Source of the DNA: Anatilimnocola aggregata
GTDB lineage: Bacteria; Planctomycetota; Planctomycetia; Pirellulales; Pirellulaceae
DNA: 64,000 nt
Reading direction: 5' to 3'
NCBI RefSeq assembly: GCF_007747655.1
Contig: NZ_CP036274.1
Location: 8,184,001-8,248,000 of the forward strand
The first letter of the stretch is position 1. Every line of letters begins with the position of its first letter. Of the stretch, positions 1-9,776 are shown piece after piece. The notes below the pieces were generated by a model. That model worked only from the letters and a program-made list of their open reading frames with translations. It did not search any database and was not told the origin of the DNA. A program made the translations under genes and the position numbers.

Positions 1-3000
1 CGGTAACGGTTCCCGGTGCGGCATCGCTCACTCCGCTGGCCGTGATCGTCAAACTGTCACCCTTATGGAGCAGATTCGACGAGACACTAATCGAGGCCAG
101 CGCGGGCGGCAGATTGACCAGTCCCGTTGTGTATCGAGTAGCGCTCCAGGCGTTATTGTTGTCGCGGGCTCGCGACAAGTACTTTACCGAGCCTACCGGG
201 AAAGATACCGTTGAACCGGTCCATTTCCAGCCGTCGGTAACACTGTCGTCCGATCCCAGAAACTCATCCGTGGGATCGATTACGTTGTCATTGTCCAAGT
301 CACGGTAAAACTCGACCAGCACAACGTTGCCATCCGTGTCGGCTACAGTATTCGCTGTCAAGGTCATTGTCCCGCCAAGAATTACTGGGTCCGGGCTGTC
401 GGACAACGACGCGATGGATGGGAGGGCATTCTTGATAGTGCTCGTTTTGGTTGCCGGGTTGCCCCAGATGGCCGGCAAACTTTGAGCGCGGGCAAAATAG
501 CGATTGACGCCAACGTCGAACCCTGCGGTTGAGCCTGTCCAGACCCACCCATCTGCTCCACTGGCATCTATACCCAGTAGTTGGTCCGTGCCGAGTTCCA
601 ACGATCCGTTGGCATTCAAATCACGGTAGAACTCTACGGCCGTAACGCCGTAACCTCCGGAGGCGCTCACCCCATTCGCGGTCAACGTGATTGCGGCTGG
701 GCGGGTCACGATTGTCGGGCTGGCAGAGAGTGATCCCACCACCGGAACGATTTGCGGCTGAACTGTCCCGGTGGCTGTGGCCGCCGGACTCCACAATTCG
801 CCATCCCAGGCCCTTGCCAGATAACGGTGATCACCTAAGTAGAAGCTTGCGGTGGAACCGGACCACGACCAGCCGTCGCTGCTGATCGTATCCCCACCGA
901 GGAACAGGTCGCCCTCGCCAACCGCCCCGTCACCATTGATGTCTCTATAAAACTCCAGGGCGAGCACTTCATCGACGCCATCAGGATCTGACACACCATG
1001 TACCGTCAATGTCAACTGCAATCCTTGAGTTACGAGGTCGGGACTGTCGGTCAATAGCGCAATGATGGGCGCGTCATTGACTGCCGTGACAGCGATCGTT
1101 CCTGCTGCCAAGTTGCTTTGAGCAGCCACCGTCGTACCGTTCTGACTGGACTCCGCATGAAAGGCACCGACCGCGTTGATGTTCATGGACGGTAGGAACC
1201 TAACGCCCGCCTGACCTTCAGCAACAGTGATGAACGTGCCGTTGGCAATCACCGTCACACCGTCACTCTTGTACAGCGTTCCGCCCGTAATGCCGGTGAT
1301 CTTGAAGTGTGTTACCTCCATACCATCGGCCGCGTGCCGATTGATAACGATCGCGCCGGAGAGTTTGTCTTCTAGCGTGCTGAGGCTTGTGATTTGCGGC
1401 GTGTCGCCGACCGGCGTTACCGACACCATGGCGATGGTCGGGCTCGTTCCGGCAGCTAAAGTCGAACCGTCCTGCGACAGTTCGACGGTGAAACGACCAG
1501 CATCGTTGCTGTTGGCAGACGGCAAGAATCTCACGCCGGATTGACCTTCGGCAACCGAGATAAGCTCGCCATTGTTTATGGCCGTTATACCGTCACTCTT
1601 ATACAAACTGCCGCTCGTGATATCGCTAATCTTGTAGTGCGTGATCCCCTGTCCAATGGCAGGGCTAATCGTGACCGGCGGCGAGAGGGTATCTTCCTCA
1701 GTCGAGACATTAGCAACCAATGCCGCCGCTCGATTTCCAAAATTCTGACCAATGACTGGCTGTCCACCCGTGATAATCGCATCATGAAGTCCGCTGGCTG
1801 GTGATGTCCGCGCAAAACCAGGCTGCATGACTTCTCGCACATGATGGGTACCATTTCCAACGCCCAAAAAAACGTAGTTGCCGTTGGTATCCGTGACCAC
1901 AGTGGGGTCCGTGTTGCCGTAGGCAATTTGCAGCGACCAACTCTGCAATGTACCCGTGTTCCCGCCGACAGCGTCGTCGAGCCGCAAGGTCCAAGTCCCA
2001 TTCGGGTCTCGGCCTTCTAATTGCCTCAAATCGAAAAATGGTCGGAATGAGCCCGTGAAGGGCGCCGTTGCGGACGAGATGTAAGTCGCCGCCTCGTCGT
2101 CGAACGTCGTTTTCGTATAGTTGGCCCCACTTCCTCCCAGGTAATTGGCCAAGATAATCGGCGTGTTACCAGGTGAGATCAATGTGATATAGAGCTCGCC
2201 GTCACGTGGGTGTGTAATATCTACCGACACATTGATGTCAGTGATAACACCAGACAGCCCCGAAACGGTTTGGGTGGACAATGTCTTGGGACCATCGGGG
2301 ATCGTTTTCGGGGTGTCGGTCGAATTGAAAGTCAGGGTCGTCGCGACGTCGGCAATGCCATTGTTATTCTTGTCGAGGTACACTGCCCAGTTGGCCAAGC
2401 CGGGTTCGTTGCCACTTTGGGTACCACTGGCATCATCGTCTCGGAAGACGGTGCCGCTGATCGAACCCGGCACATCAAAGGCCTCTGCCACCGTTGTAGC
2501 TGAGGCACTGCCACCGTCACTGGCACTGAAGCCCATGCCGCGACGTGCGAAGGCGGCCCAAATCTCAGTCTGATTCTGGCCGCCGGTCAGCGCCAAATCA
2601 GCAGCCAGGATGGCGTCTCTCCCCGCCAGGAACGACGGATTCGTTCCTTGTACTTTCAGCCCGTCCATGACCAGTTGTAATGCCAGGTTGTTCCCTGCAT
2701 TGCCGTGCAGCAGATCTGCACTGAAGCCATGCTTCTGAATGAGCTGCCAGTTCATATCCCACAGCGTCGCCGCCCATATCGCTCCTGCATAGTGTGATTG
2801 GACTGCACTGTAGGAGTTATAGGAATTATAGGTCAACGGGTTGATCGTCATATCAAAGCTGTAGGGATATGGGCGAATCCCAGGACCGTTGCTGGGATAG
2901 CCAGCGGCATAGTTGCCGATCGGGTAAGCGTCGAATTTGGCGTCAGTGGCAACCTGCGTAAACATCAGTGCCCACCAATCGCCCCAACCTTCACCCATCG

Positions 3001-4378
3001 CGCGGCTCTGCTTGGCATTAAGCGCAGACACGTTGGCCGGACCGCCGGTCAAACGCTCAGAGATCCCATGTCCGTATTCGTGAACGAGGATATCGGTATC
3101 AAACGCGGAATCGCGAAATGGGTTGCTCCGGCGGTGCAGCGTCATCCGCGGGCTCTGCCCATCAGGAAGTGCCGCAAAGCCGTCACCGCCGCCGTCGCCG
3201 TCCTGGATATCGACGATCACTGGATCATTGCCGAGGCCCCCTCGACCATAGTTGTTGACCTGGAAGTTTCCCGCCGCCTCCGTAAACCCATACTGGTAAT
3301 GAATGTCGTGCAGGAGGTTGATCCAGTAGAAAGCATTCGTGATCGCCGCCGACTGGTAGTTCGCTGGATCTTGACTGGCTTCGAAGGGGAAATTGAAGCC
3401 TAGGCTCGCTCCCCCAGACGGACGAGATCCCCCCGTGTTGTCCGCATTCAAGTCTTCTTGGGCCAAGACATTGTTGCCGCGAGTGTCGGTGAATTCGGAG
3501 CCTGCAGCGCCATTCGTGTCGTGCCAGCCAAACGGGGAGGCAAGGGTGTCGTGCGGGTCCGTCAGGACCGACCGGCTACCGTCGTAAGGCGATTGGACGG
3601 GCCTGGAATAAACGTTGTAGGTTGCGTGCCCGATTCGATCATCCGTGTAAAGAGACTCACCCGTTTCGGCATCGACAAATGCGTCAAACCAGCTCGTATA
3701 GTCACGGCTATGCACGTCGAGTCGCCAAGCGAGTTCCAGGCCCTTGGCCGTTGGCACGTAAACAAGCTTAGCTGCCACGTCATCGAGCATCTGGTCTTTA
3801 ACCGACAGCGTGACCGCCGCGGCGGAGACATCCGAAGTCACCGAAGTCACTTGCGGTACAGTCAGCGAGCTGAGGCCAAAATCGTCGTTCCACGCCAGGA
3901 AAGCTTGCGGAGCACTGATCACGAATCGCGGACGAAGGTCTTCAACTACACGAACATCGCCGACGAAACTGCTTGTCGCATGAATGACTTCGCCGCGGTC
4001 AGAAACATGAATGCTTAGGTCCGCGCTCATGACCTCCAATCCGTTGAATATCTGTTGGAGGTAAATATGCGTTACGCCTGAGTGCTCGTCCGTGTACTGG
4101 TCTGAAACGAGGGAGCTTTCCAGGTCTGCTGCGTTCAAGCCGAGGTCCGCCGCATGTTCCTTCAGAAAGTCGACCGCGATTTGCAGTGGAGCGCCTTGCT
4201 TCGGTCCCGACAGAAATGTCGCATCGCCGCCAAGCCGATGTTGTGGCGGCAGATAGAAAGTATCGAGCGATTCGTCGCCGCCATGCAGCATCATCCGTGG
4301 CTCAAGCTTCTCGGCGAGCAGCCGTCGCCGTTTTACAGCATGACTGCGGCGGATTCGATTTGCACTGCGATTGGCCAT
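1..4378 (-). CDS. M36 fungalysin-like metallopeptidase with LEPR-XLL N-terminus (partial, 3' end outside window)
   Basis: The minus-strand reading frame is open from the ATG at 4378 to base 1 (about 1459 residues visible). Residues 1-30 are Arg-rich and contain AEKLEPRMML, the LEPR-XLL signature of exported planctomycete proteins. The zinc motif HEYGH lies at residues 433-437 and the downstream GEGWGDWW supplies the third ligand (E463), as in peptidase family M36. An FTP/PepSY-like propeptide region precedes it. Next come an SdrD B-like module (about 630-683), a proprotein-convertase P-like domain (about 696-813), two cadherin-like repeats (LYKSDG...VAEGQ.GVRFLPS, about 870-1075) and a tandem series with the FYRD.N.DG motif to the window edge. 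It is probably secreted or surface-attached and degrades extracellular protein. An ECF sigma factor gene lies 196 bp upstream on the same strand. Family assignment is secure from the motifs; substrate is unknown. Confidence 0.9.
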   Translation of the reverse strand, partial: MANRSANRIRRSHAVKRRRLLAEKLEPRMMLHGGDESLDTFYLPPQHRLGGDATFLSGPKQGAPLQIAVDFLKEHAADLGLNAADLESSLVSDQYTDEHSGVTHIYLQQIFNGLEVMSADLSIHVSDRGEVIHATSSFVGDVRVVEDLRPRFVISAPQAFLAWNDDFGLSSLTVPQVTSVTSDVSAAAVTLSVKDQMLDDVAAKLVYVPTAKGLELAWRLDVHSRDYTSWFDAFVDAETGESLYTDDRIGHATYNVYSRPVQSPYDGSRSVLTDPHDTLASPFGWHDTNGAAGSEFTDTRGNNVLAQEDLNADNTGGSRPSGGASLGFNFPFEASQDPANYQSAAITNAFYWINLLHDIHYQYGFTEAAGNFQVNNYGRGGLGNDPVIVDIQDGDGGGDGFAALPDGQSPRMTLHRRSNPFRDSAFDTDILVHEYGHGISERLTGGPANVSALNAKQSRAMGEGWGDWWALMFTQVATDAKFDAYPIGNYAAGYPSNGPGIRPYPYSFDMTINPLTYNSYNSYSAVQSHYAGAIWAATLWDMNWQLIQKHGFSADLLHGNAGNNLALQLVMDGLKVQGTNPSFLAGRDAILAADLALTGGQNQTEIWAAFARRGMGFSASDGGSASATTVAEAFDVPGSISGTVFRDDDASGTQSGNEPGLANWAVYLDKNNNGIADVATTLTFNSTDTPKTIPDGPKTLSTQTVSGLSGVITDINVSVDITHPRDGELYITLISPGNTPIILANYLGGSGANYTKTTFDDEAATYISSATAPFTGSFRPFFDLRQLEGRDPNGTWTLRLDDAVGGNTGTLQSWSLQIAYGNTDPTVVTDTNGNYVFLGVGNGTHHVREVMQPGFARTSPASGLHDAIITGGQPVIGQNFGNRAAALVANVSTEEDTLSPPVTISPAIGQGITHYKISDITSGSLYKSDGITAINNGELISVAEGQSGVRFLPSANSNDAGRFTVELSQDGSTLAAGTSPTIAMVSVTPVGDTPQITSLSTLEDKLSGAIVINRHAADGMEVTHFKITGITGGTLYKSDGVTVIANGTFITVAEGQAGVRFLPSMNINAVGAFHAESSQNGTTVAAQSNLAAGTIAVTAVNDAPIIALLTDSPDLVTQGLQLTLTVHGVSDPDGVDEVLALEFYRDINGDGAVGEGDLFLGGDTISSDGWSWSGSTASFYLGDHRYLARAWDGELWSPAATATGTVQPQIVPVVGSLSASPTIVTRPAAITLTANGVSASGGYGVTAVEFYRDLNANGSLELGTDQLLGIDASGADGWVWTGSTAGFDVGVNRYFARAQSLPAIWGNPATKTSTIKNALPSIASLSDSPDPVILGGTMTLTANTVADTDGNVVLVEFYRDLDNDNVIDPTDEFLGSDDSVTDGWKWTGSTVSFPVGSVKYLSRARDNNNAWSATRYTTGLVNLPPALASISVSSNLLHKGDSLTITASGVSDAAPGTVT

Positions 4379-4574
4379 GGTCGCACTCCAGGATGCGAAG
4401 CAGTTTCAGGAATCAGCAATCCGCAAGAGCACGGTTTGCCGCTCCCCAGTTGTGATCGGAACTCGAGAAACAAACACAGACGTTCGGTATTGATAGTTCG
4501 CGAAAGCTGCTGGGGCGTGATAAGCAATGAATGCAGAGCATCTAGGCAACCGCAATTGCCGTGGATGCCCAAGA

Positions 4575-6248
4575 TCAGTGGGGAGGTGCCAAATCCGGTT
4601 TCCGCGCGCGGCGCTCCAGTAACGAATCCAACTTAACGGCCGCTGCCCGGTGCTCACGGTTGTCGAAAAATCCGGTAGTGGGCAAAAGGCTGCCGACGGC
4701 TGCTTCGCGGGTAATGCGGCGGATCGACAAGCCAAGCGACTCGAGCATCGGCAACGTCAACTTAGGCAGGGAGGCTGCCTGCGGATTCACGCTGATCTCG
4801 CGAATTTCAAACGCTAATCTCACCGATTCAGTCACGCTGTAGCTGCTGACGGGAGGCGAGCCAGGAGGGGCATTCGGCGCCAAGGAAATCCGCCCGCCCG
4901 CGTCAGGTGAACTCAGTCGGACCAGATTAAAGTTCTCATCATAACTGCGCCCCGTCGCATCCCGTTGCAGCTCCTCAATGAGAGAACCGATGTTGACATC
5001 AATCCTCTTTTGTGTCGAAACCGCGACGCTTAGCTCGGTCATAGGTCGCCGAGCGGATTCAGGAGCGCGAATCACGGCTTCGGGAGCAACCCCTTCAGCG
5101 ACAACCAGCCCACCGGGTGTCTCAGGGTCGAGCTGGACCAGTAGGTTATCGATCACATAGGCATAGGGCCATCCGCCGTGCGTCGATCGTACCAGCATGG
5201 CTGCCGATTCTCCGTGCCGCTCAATTACAACTTCAGCGGGCACATGCCCATGACCTGGCACCGATAAAATGGGAACCGACAGGTGGAACCAGGCAAATGC
5301 TCCACCTTCGTGCGTGAACCGCAAAAGCTCTCGATCAAGCGTCCGCGCGAGGCCGGCGCCACCATCGAGAATAAACGACTCATCCGAGGAATCAGAGTGA
5401 GTGATTGGTGTGGACGCAGTGCCCAGTGAAGCAATCCGTTCGGAGGCAGTCATGGTCGATTTAGCATCGCGGAGCGCGTACACGACAGCCATAGGGGTTC
5501 CAACTGACCCGAGGACGATGGCTGCTGCTACCGCCGCGAATTTGACGTTAGCCCAGGCCATCATGTTCATTGCGCCTTGTGCAACAAGAAGAGCCCCGCC
5601 AGCCTGAGCTGCAGTGGTCGCCAGCAACACTTGAGCTTGAAGTCCCGATGGTGCCGCCTCGGCGGAAGCAGCTGTGAGTGCGGTTGTTACTGTCGTTACC
5701 GTAATCGCTCCCACTCGCCCGCGAAGCATTCCCCGGAGCTTCTCTAACCCGCGCGAAACCCGCTTCTTTGCGGCTTCTTCGCTCAGCCCCAGCGCTAGAG
5801 CCAGTTCGCCAAAACTCTTTTTTCCATAGAACCGAAGGCCGACGGCGTCCCGATAGGCAGTCGGCAGTCTGGTCATGGCCTCGTCAACCAAAGGTAAAAG
5901 TTCCTGTACCTCGCCTTGATCGGTCGGTGAGTTTGTGGTGCGGAGTCTCATTTCGGCTGCCTTTAGCTCATGCTGCCGCCGCCGTGATTGGGCCTTGCGC
6001 GCGTCAGCCGCCGCATAATGAATGACATTCATCAGCCACCCGATTAATACGGTGTTTTGCGGAAGGGACTTGGCTTTTTTGGCCAGCACGATAAACACTG
6101 CCTGGGTCACATCCTCGGCAGTTGCGGCGTCGCCCGCACGCCGCAGGCTAACCCCATAAACCCAGTCGATGTGCCGCGACACTAACTCCGAGAACGCCGC
6201 TTGCGAGCCCGTGGTTGCGTAGTCGTGCAGGAGTTTCATTTCATCCAT
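4575..6248 (-). CDS. ECF sigma factor with C-terminal membrane/extracytoplasmic extension
   Basis: The N-terminal ~190 residues are a sigma-70 ECF protein: region 2 (AAFSELVSRHIDWVYGVSLR, then AEDVTQAVFIVLAKKA) and a region 4 helix-turn-helix (SFGELALALGLSEEAAKKRV). An Ala-rich segment follows, with a predicted transmembrane helix (KFAAVAAAIVLGSVGTPMAVVYAL, about residues 235-260), then about 300 residues of unrecognised, probably extracytoplasmic sequence. Ordinary ECF factors are about 180-200 aa, so this one carries a large extension. The model is that it senses outside the membrane and controls its own sigma domain. ATG at 6248 (MDEMKLL) is preferred; an in-frame TTG at 6269 would add seven residues. 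It sits 196 bp upstream of the M36 peptidase gene, a plausible target. Confidence 0.88.
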   Translation of the reverse strand: MDEMKLLHDYATTGSQAAFSELVSRHIDWVYGVSLRRAGDAATAEDVTQAVFIVLAKKAKSLPQNTVLIGWLMNVIHYAAADARKAQSRRRQHELKAAEMRLRTTNSPTDQGEVQELLPLVDEAMTRLPTAYRDAVGLRFYGKKSFGELALALGLSEEAAKKRVSRGLEKLRGMLRGRVGAITVTTVTTALTAASAEAAPSGLQAQVLLATTAAQAGGALLVAQGAMNMMAWANVKFAAVAAAIVLGSVGTPMAVVYALRDAKSTMTASERIASLGTASTPITHSDSSDESFILDGGAGLARTLDRELLRFTHEGGAFAWFHLSVPILSVPGHGHVPAEVVIERHGESAAMLVRSTHGGWPYAYVIDNLLVQLDPETPGGLVVAEGVAPEAVIRAPESARRPMTELSVAVSTQKRIDVNIGSLIEELQRDATGRSYDENFNLVRLSSPDAGGRISLAPNAPPGSPPVSSYSVTESVRLAFEIREISVNPQAASLPKLTLPMLESLGLSIRRITREAAVGSLLPTTGFFDNREHRAAAVKLDSLLERRARKPDLAPPH

Positions 6249-6390
6249 GGCAATCTCTGTTCTCAGCAATTAATGGACGCCCAAGACGATCAGGGACAGA
6301 AAAACCGAGACTTTCGCCAGAATTCTTCTTTGGATTGATTGGGCCGCGACTCACTTCTGCCGCCAGAAGCGCTGCACAGATGGTCAATGG

Positions 6391-6843
6391 ATGAGTGATC
6401 TTCAGTGGCACTTTGGTGCATTGTTTCCGCACGCCTCTGAATTAGGCGTCAGGCAATTCCAGAAGGCGGTGAGGTTTTCTCGCGAGCATCATCGCATGGA
6501 GGGCCTCTCGTTTGTTGTCGGCGACGCCGAGAATCTGCCATTTGAGGATGACACTTTCGATGCCGTGGTCAATGTCGAGTCTTCGCACTGTTATCGGTCA
6601 GACCCCGCATTCCTGGCTCAGGTGCGACGGGTATTACGAACAGGTGGCCACGTACTTTTCGCGGATCTCATTGGGATCTGGATTTCCTGGGTCCGTGGTC
6701 AGGGTCAATTCGGGCATTTTCATTGCTGCAAATCTCAACTCCTGCTTCGCGGTGGCCTGATTTTGGCTGTGGTCGCTTGCCTAATCACTTCTTGTACACG
6801 GGATTTTCGTGCGGCTGAGGCGGCAATCTCGTTCAGTTTCTGA
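6391..6843 (+). pseudogene. SAM-dependent methyltransferase fragment
   Basis: The frame contains the middle of a class I methyltransferase: VVGDAENLPFEDDTFDAVVN (motifs II/III) followed by RSDPAFLAQVRRVLRTGGHV (post-motif region), roughly 6455-6680. The SAM-binding glycine motif I is missing at the N-terminus. After about 6685 the translation turns into low-complexity sequence unlike the family, so both ends are lost. The left junction is close to the upstream region of the ECF sigma gene; the right one abuts the fragment of an unrelated protein on the other strand. Likely a non-functional relic of a rearrangement. Confidence 0.7.
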
Positions 6844-7420
6844 GCAACTGCGAAGCCATCGGTCCGAGAAGCTTCGGTTGCAAGATCCAAAGCTGCTTGG
6901 GCAATCGTTCGTTGCTCATCTGGTTTGACCACCACTGACGCAGCCCGACCGAGTGCCACGGCTTTCAGGTCTAAGTGGTTGGCTTCGTACTTGGCTGACA
7001 TCAGGTCAATTGCCCGCAAGGTAAGGGTCGCATCTCCCGCGTCAGATGCAATGTCACGAGCAATTCTCAGCAAGACGAAATTGCCTACAACATCGCGCTC
7101 ATCTTTCGCAGCTTGGACAATAAGTTTGTGTGCGAGTTCAATCTGTTGCGTTGGAGACTTTGAATTCCGGTACTCATCTTTAAAGATTTCCCGTACCAAT
7201 TGAGTCGCCTTCTTCTCGGCCTCTTCGTCTGGTTTGGGTAGCTTTACAGCTTCGCCCGTAGGGATGGCTTCGATGGTACCATCCGTCGAACGCTCCACTG
7301 CGGTTGAGCTGTCTTGTGGCTGAAACGGCAACTGCGAAGCGGCCGGATTTGAAACGTTTGTCGGGGGGATTAGCGGATACGGCGGCCAATACTTACTGCA
7401 ACGGATGGAGTACGACTCAG
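6735..7420 (-). pseudogene. Truncated planctomycete helical protein of unknown function
   Basis: The minus-strand frame, whose open stretch extends to 7454, encodes a helical Ala/Asp/Glu-rich region (PDEEAEKKATQLVREIF...VLLRIARDIASDAGDA..LRAIDLM). I recognise it from large planctomycete proteins but it has no established name. The first ~20 codons upstream of about 7420 derive from the neighbouring transposase remnant, so the native N-terminus is lost. The frame stops near the methyltransferase fragment in a basic tail (KIRPPRSRS) that is probably junction sequence. Probably an internal piece of a longer secreted protein; expression is uncertain. Confidence 0.6.
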
Positions 7421-8142
7421 CGTGGTGTCGATGTGCCAGATTTCGTTGGCGCACGAAGCTCGAATGCCGATTTTGGGCTTGGCTGGATAAACGCGTTGTC
7501 GGGGTCGGCGCCAGCTGTGAAGCCGGACCAAGCGGCGCCAGGTGTTCGCCGAAGCAAAGACCTTGCCGATTCGCTGGGCCAACCGGGCCAGCGTTCTGGT
7601 CGGCAAATGTCGGTACTCATCGGACGTGACCATGTCCCGGATCGCGTTGACTTCGTCCCGCGTGAATTGCTGCGGCGAGGATCGTGGACAGGACGCTTGG
7701 TCGGCCAGGCTGCAACGCGTCTCGTTGCTCCAGGCGTGGTACCTGGTGTGAGACAAGCCCACAATGCGGAGCACGGCACGCAGGGTGAAATGCGATCGGG
7801 AGCGGTCAATGGCTCTCAGCAGCCGTGTCTTAGCAATGCCTTACGGCAACCGCACGTTGGCCAGGGAAAAGCCCGCGACCTTAAGCAGCAGCGTAATCAG
7901 TCGCAGCAGCGAGACGAGGCAGTCAAGGCGACGACGGAGGGCCAGGACCTGTTGCTGCAGGTGAATGTGGTCTGGTTGGCGGCTGGCAACGTGACGACTG
8001 GCGCCGCCCTCGGCGCGAGCCAGCCTCGCGCCGTAGATCGGGGTACTCCGCGACGGACAGCCGCGTCGATGCTCTTGGTGTTGCAGACCATCTCTCGCAG
8101 GCGATGATCATAACGACGCTGGGTGCGGGTGGTTGAGGTCAT
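7420..8142 (-). pseudogene. Degenerate integrase-type (rve/DDE) transposase remnant
   Basis: Read from ATG 8142 leftwards, the first ~60 residues are a helix-turn-helix (YDHRLREMVCNT..SIDAAVRRGVPRSTARGWL). The homology then continues in another frame (RLDCLVSLLRLITLLLKVAGFSLANVRLP), meets a TAA stop, and continues with GIAKTRLLRAIDRSRSHFTLRAVLRIVGLS to NEIWHIDTT, where the first catalytic Asp of the integrase core sits. At about 7420 the homology ends inside the catalytic core. It therefore carries a frameshift, a nonsense codon and a 3' truncation, and is a dead element. No terminal inverted repeats were found. Confidence 0.75.
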
Positions 8143-8414
8143 GCCTCAATAATCACCCAAAACACGTTGGATTGAAATTCAATGGGGCAGTTAGAAGGGC
8201 AGTCCAAGTGGCGAGAACTCGCGCGAAAAGTCCCAAATGTCGTGACACGCAGCACGGAAGAGTGCCTAGTTGCTGTTCATTCCAGGAGACCGGCGAACAA
8301 CTTGCAGAATCATCTTGTTCATAGCCGAAATAGCTCCTAGACTAGATCCATCAATGCCCGTTGATGCTTCCCGCCGGTTCGTAATCTCACCGCATTTGCC
8401 TGCCGAGGTCAACC
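8143..8414. other. Intergenic, no gene recognised
   Basis: This 272-bp stretch between the transposase remnant and the first DUF1501 gene should hold the promoter of the latter. No convincing -35/-10 pair or terminator was identified by eye. Confidence 0.4.
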
Positions 8415-9734
8415 ATGCTCACGCTGTTCGGACGTCCCTTTAAATGTTGCGATAGAGTTTCCCGCCGTGACCTGATTCGCGTCGGCGGAATAGGCATGTG
8501 CGGGCTTTCCCTGGCTGGTTTGTTGCGAGCACGAGCCGCGGCCAAGGGAACCGAACGGCGAGCCACGTCGGTCATCTTTGTGGAGCTCGCGGGTGGCCCG
8601 ACTCATATCGAAACCTACGATCCGAAGCCGAATGCGCCAATCGAATATCGCGGCCCGCTCGGCACGATCTCGACCAACCTGCCCGGTGTGCAGTTCAGCG
8701 AACTGATGGTTCAGCAGGCGCGAATCATGGCCAAACTGGCTGTCCTCCGCGCGGTGACCCACTCGTCGAGCAGCCACGGCACCTCGGCCCATCTGACGCA
8801 AACGGGCTACTATCTGCGCGATCCGCAGAGGCGAGAAAACGACATGCCGTGCGCCGGCTCGATCACCTCTCAGCTGCGCGGTCCAAATCAGATTGGTGTT
8901 CCAGCCTATGTTGCTATCCCGCAAGTCATGCGGTTCGGCGGCCCCGCTTATTTCGGCAAACGGTTCAGCCCGTTCGAAACCGGCGGCGATCCCGCCGCGA
9001 GCAAATTCGAGGTGAACAATCTGAGCCTCAACGCTTCGCTCAATCTGGAACGCTTGTCCGATCGTCGCTCGCTGCTCTCCGCGCTGGATGGACAGCGCCG
9101 CGCCGCCGACGCCCAAGGAACGGGTGCAGCCATCGATCATTTCAGTCGCGAAGCCTTCGACATGGTCACGGGCGATCGAGCCCGCCGGGCGTTCCAGATC
9201 GACGCGGAGAACGACACCACGCGCGACCGTTATGGCCGCCACACGACTGGACAGAGTTTGCTGCTGGCGCGGCGGCTCGTCGAAGCGGGAGTGACGTTTG
9301 TCACCGTTCGCGTGGGTGGCTGGGACGATCACGTGCAGATCGAACAGCGGATGAAGGACAAGGGCCCCGCCTACGACCAAGGGCTGGCCGCACTTATTGA
9401 GGACATCCACGAGCGGGGCCTCAATCGCGATGTGCTCGTTGTATCGATGGGCGAGTTCGGCCGCACGCCGCGAATCAACGCCAATGCAGGTCGCGATCAC
9501 TGGGGCACTCTGATGAGCGTCGTGCTGGCCGGCGGCGGCTTGAAAGTCGGCCAGATTGTCGGCTCCTCGAACGACAAGGGAGAAACCCCGCAGGATCTTC
9601 CCTACCGCCCCGAAAACATCCTCGCCACGATCTATCGCCATCTGGGAATTGACCCGCAATCGACCTTCAACGATTTTTCCGGCCGGCCACGCTACATCCT
9701 GGAGAATCGCGCGTTCGTCAAAGAGTTGATTTGA
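8415..9734 (+). CDS. DUF1501 domain-containing protein
   Basis: 439 aa. The N-terminus has a twin-arginine leader (SRRDLIRVGGIGMCGLSLAG, residues about 15-35) followed by the DUF1501 core: FVELAGGPTHIETYDPKP, then SSHGTSAHLTQTGYY, DRYGRHTTGQSLLLARRLVEAG, GGWDDHV, GEFGRTPRIN and AGRDHW. DUF1501 belongs to the alkaline phosphatase/sulfatase-like fold. In planctomycetes these proteins are numerous, Tat-exported, and usually of unknown substrate. Length and all core motifs are intact. It ends 42 bp before the next DUF1501 gene, so the two are probably cotranscribed. No DUF1549/DUF1553 partner gene is present in the window. Confidence 0.9.
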   Translation: MLTLFGRPFKCCDRVSRRDLIRVGGIGMCGLSLAGLLRARAAAKGTERRATSVIFVELAGGPTHIETYDPKPNAPIEYRGPLGTISTNLPGVQFSELMVQQARIMAKLAVLRAVTHSSSSHGTSAHLTQTGYYLRDPQRRENDMPCAGSITSQLRGPNQIGVPAYVAIPQVMRFGGPAYFGKRFSPFETGGDPAASKFEVNNLSLNASLNLERLSDRRSLLSALDGQRRAADAQGTGAAIDHFSREAFDMVTGDRARRAFQIDAENDTTRDRYGRHTTGQSLLLARRLVEAGVTFVTVRVGGWDDHVQIEQRMKDKGPAYDQGLAALIEDIHERGLNRDVLVVSMGEFGRTPRINANAGRDHWGTLMSVVLAGGGLKVGQIVGSSNDKGETPQDLPYRPENILATIYRHLGIDPQSTFNDFSGRPRYILENRAFVKELI

Positions 9735-9776
9735 TTCACCGCGAGCAACCGTTCTGCCTGGAAAGGGACCACCGCG

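Noticed and set aside
42-4018. Several long plus-strand open frames across the first 4 kb
   Set aside because: They are antisense to the M36 peptidase, whose minus-strand frame is continuous and carries its motifs; the plus-strand translations have no recognisable family and are Arg/Ser-rich.
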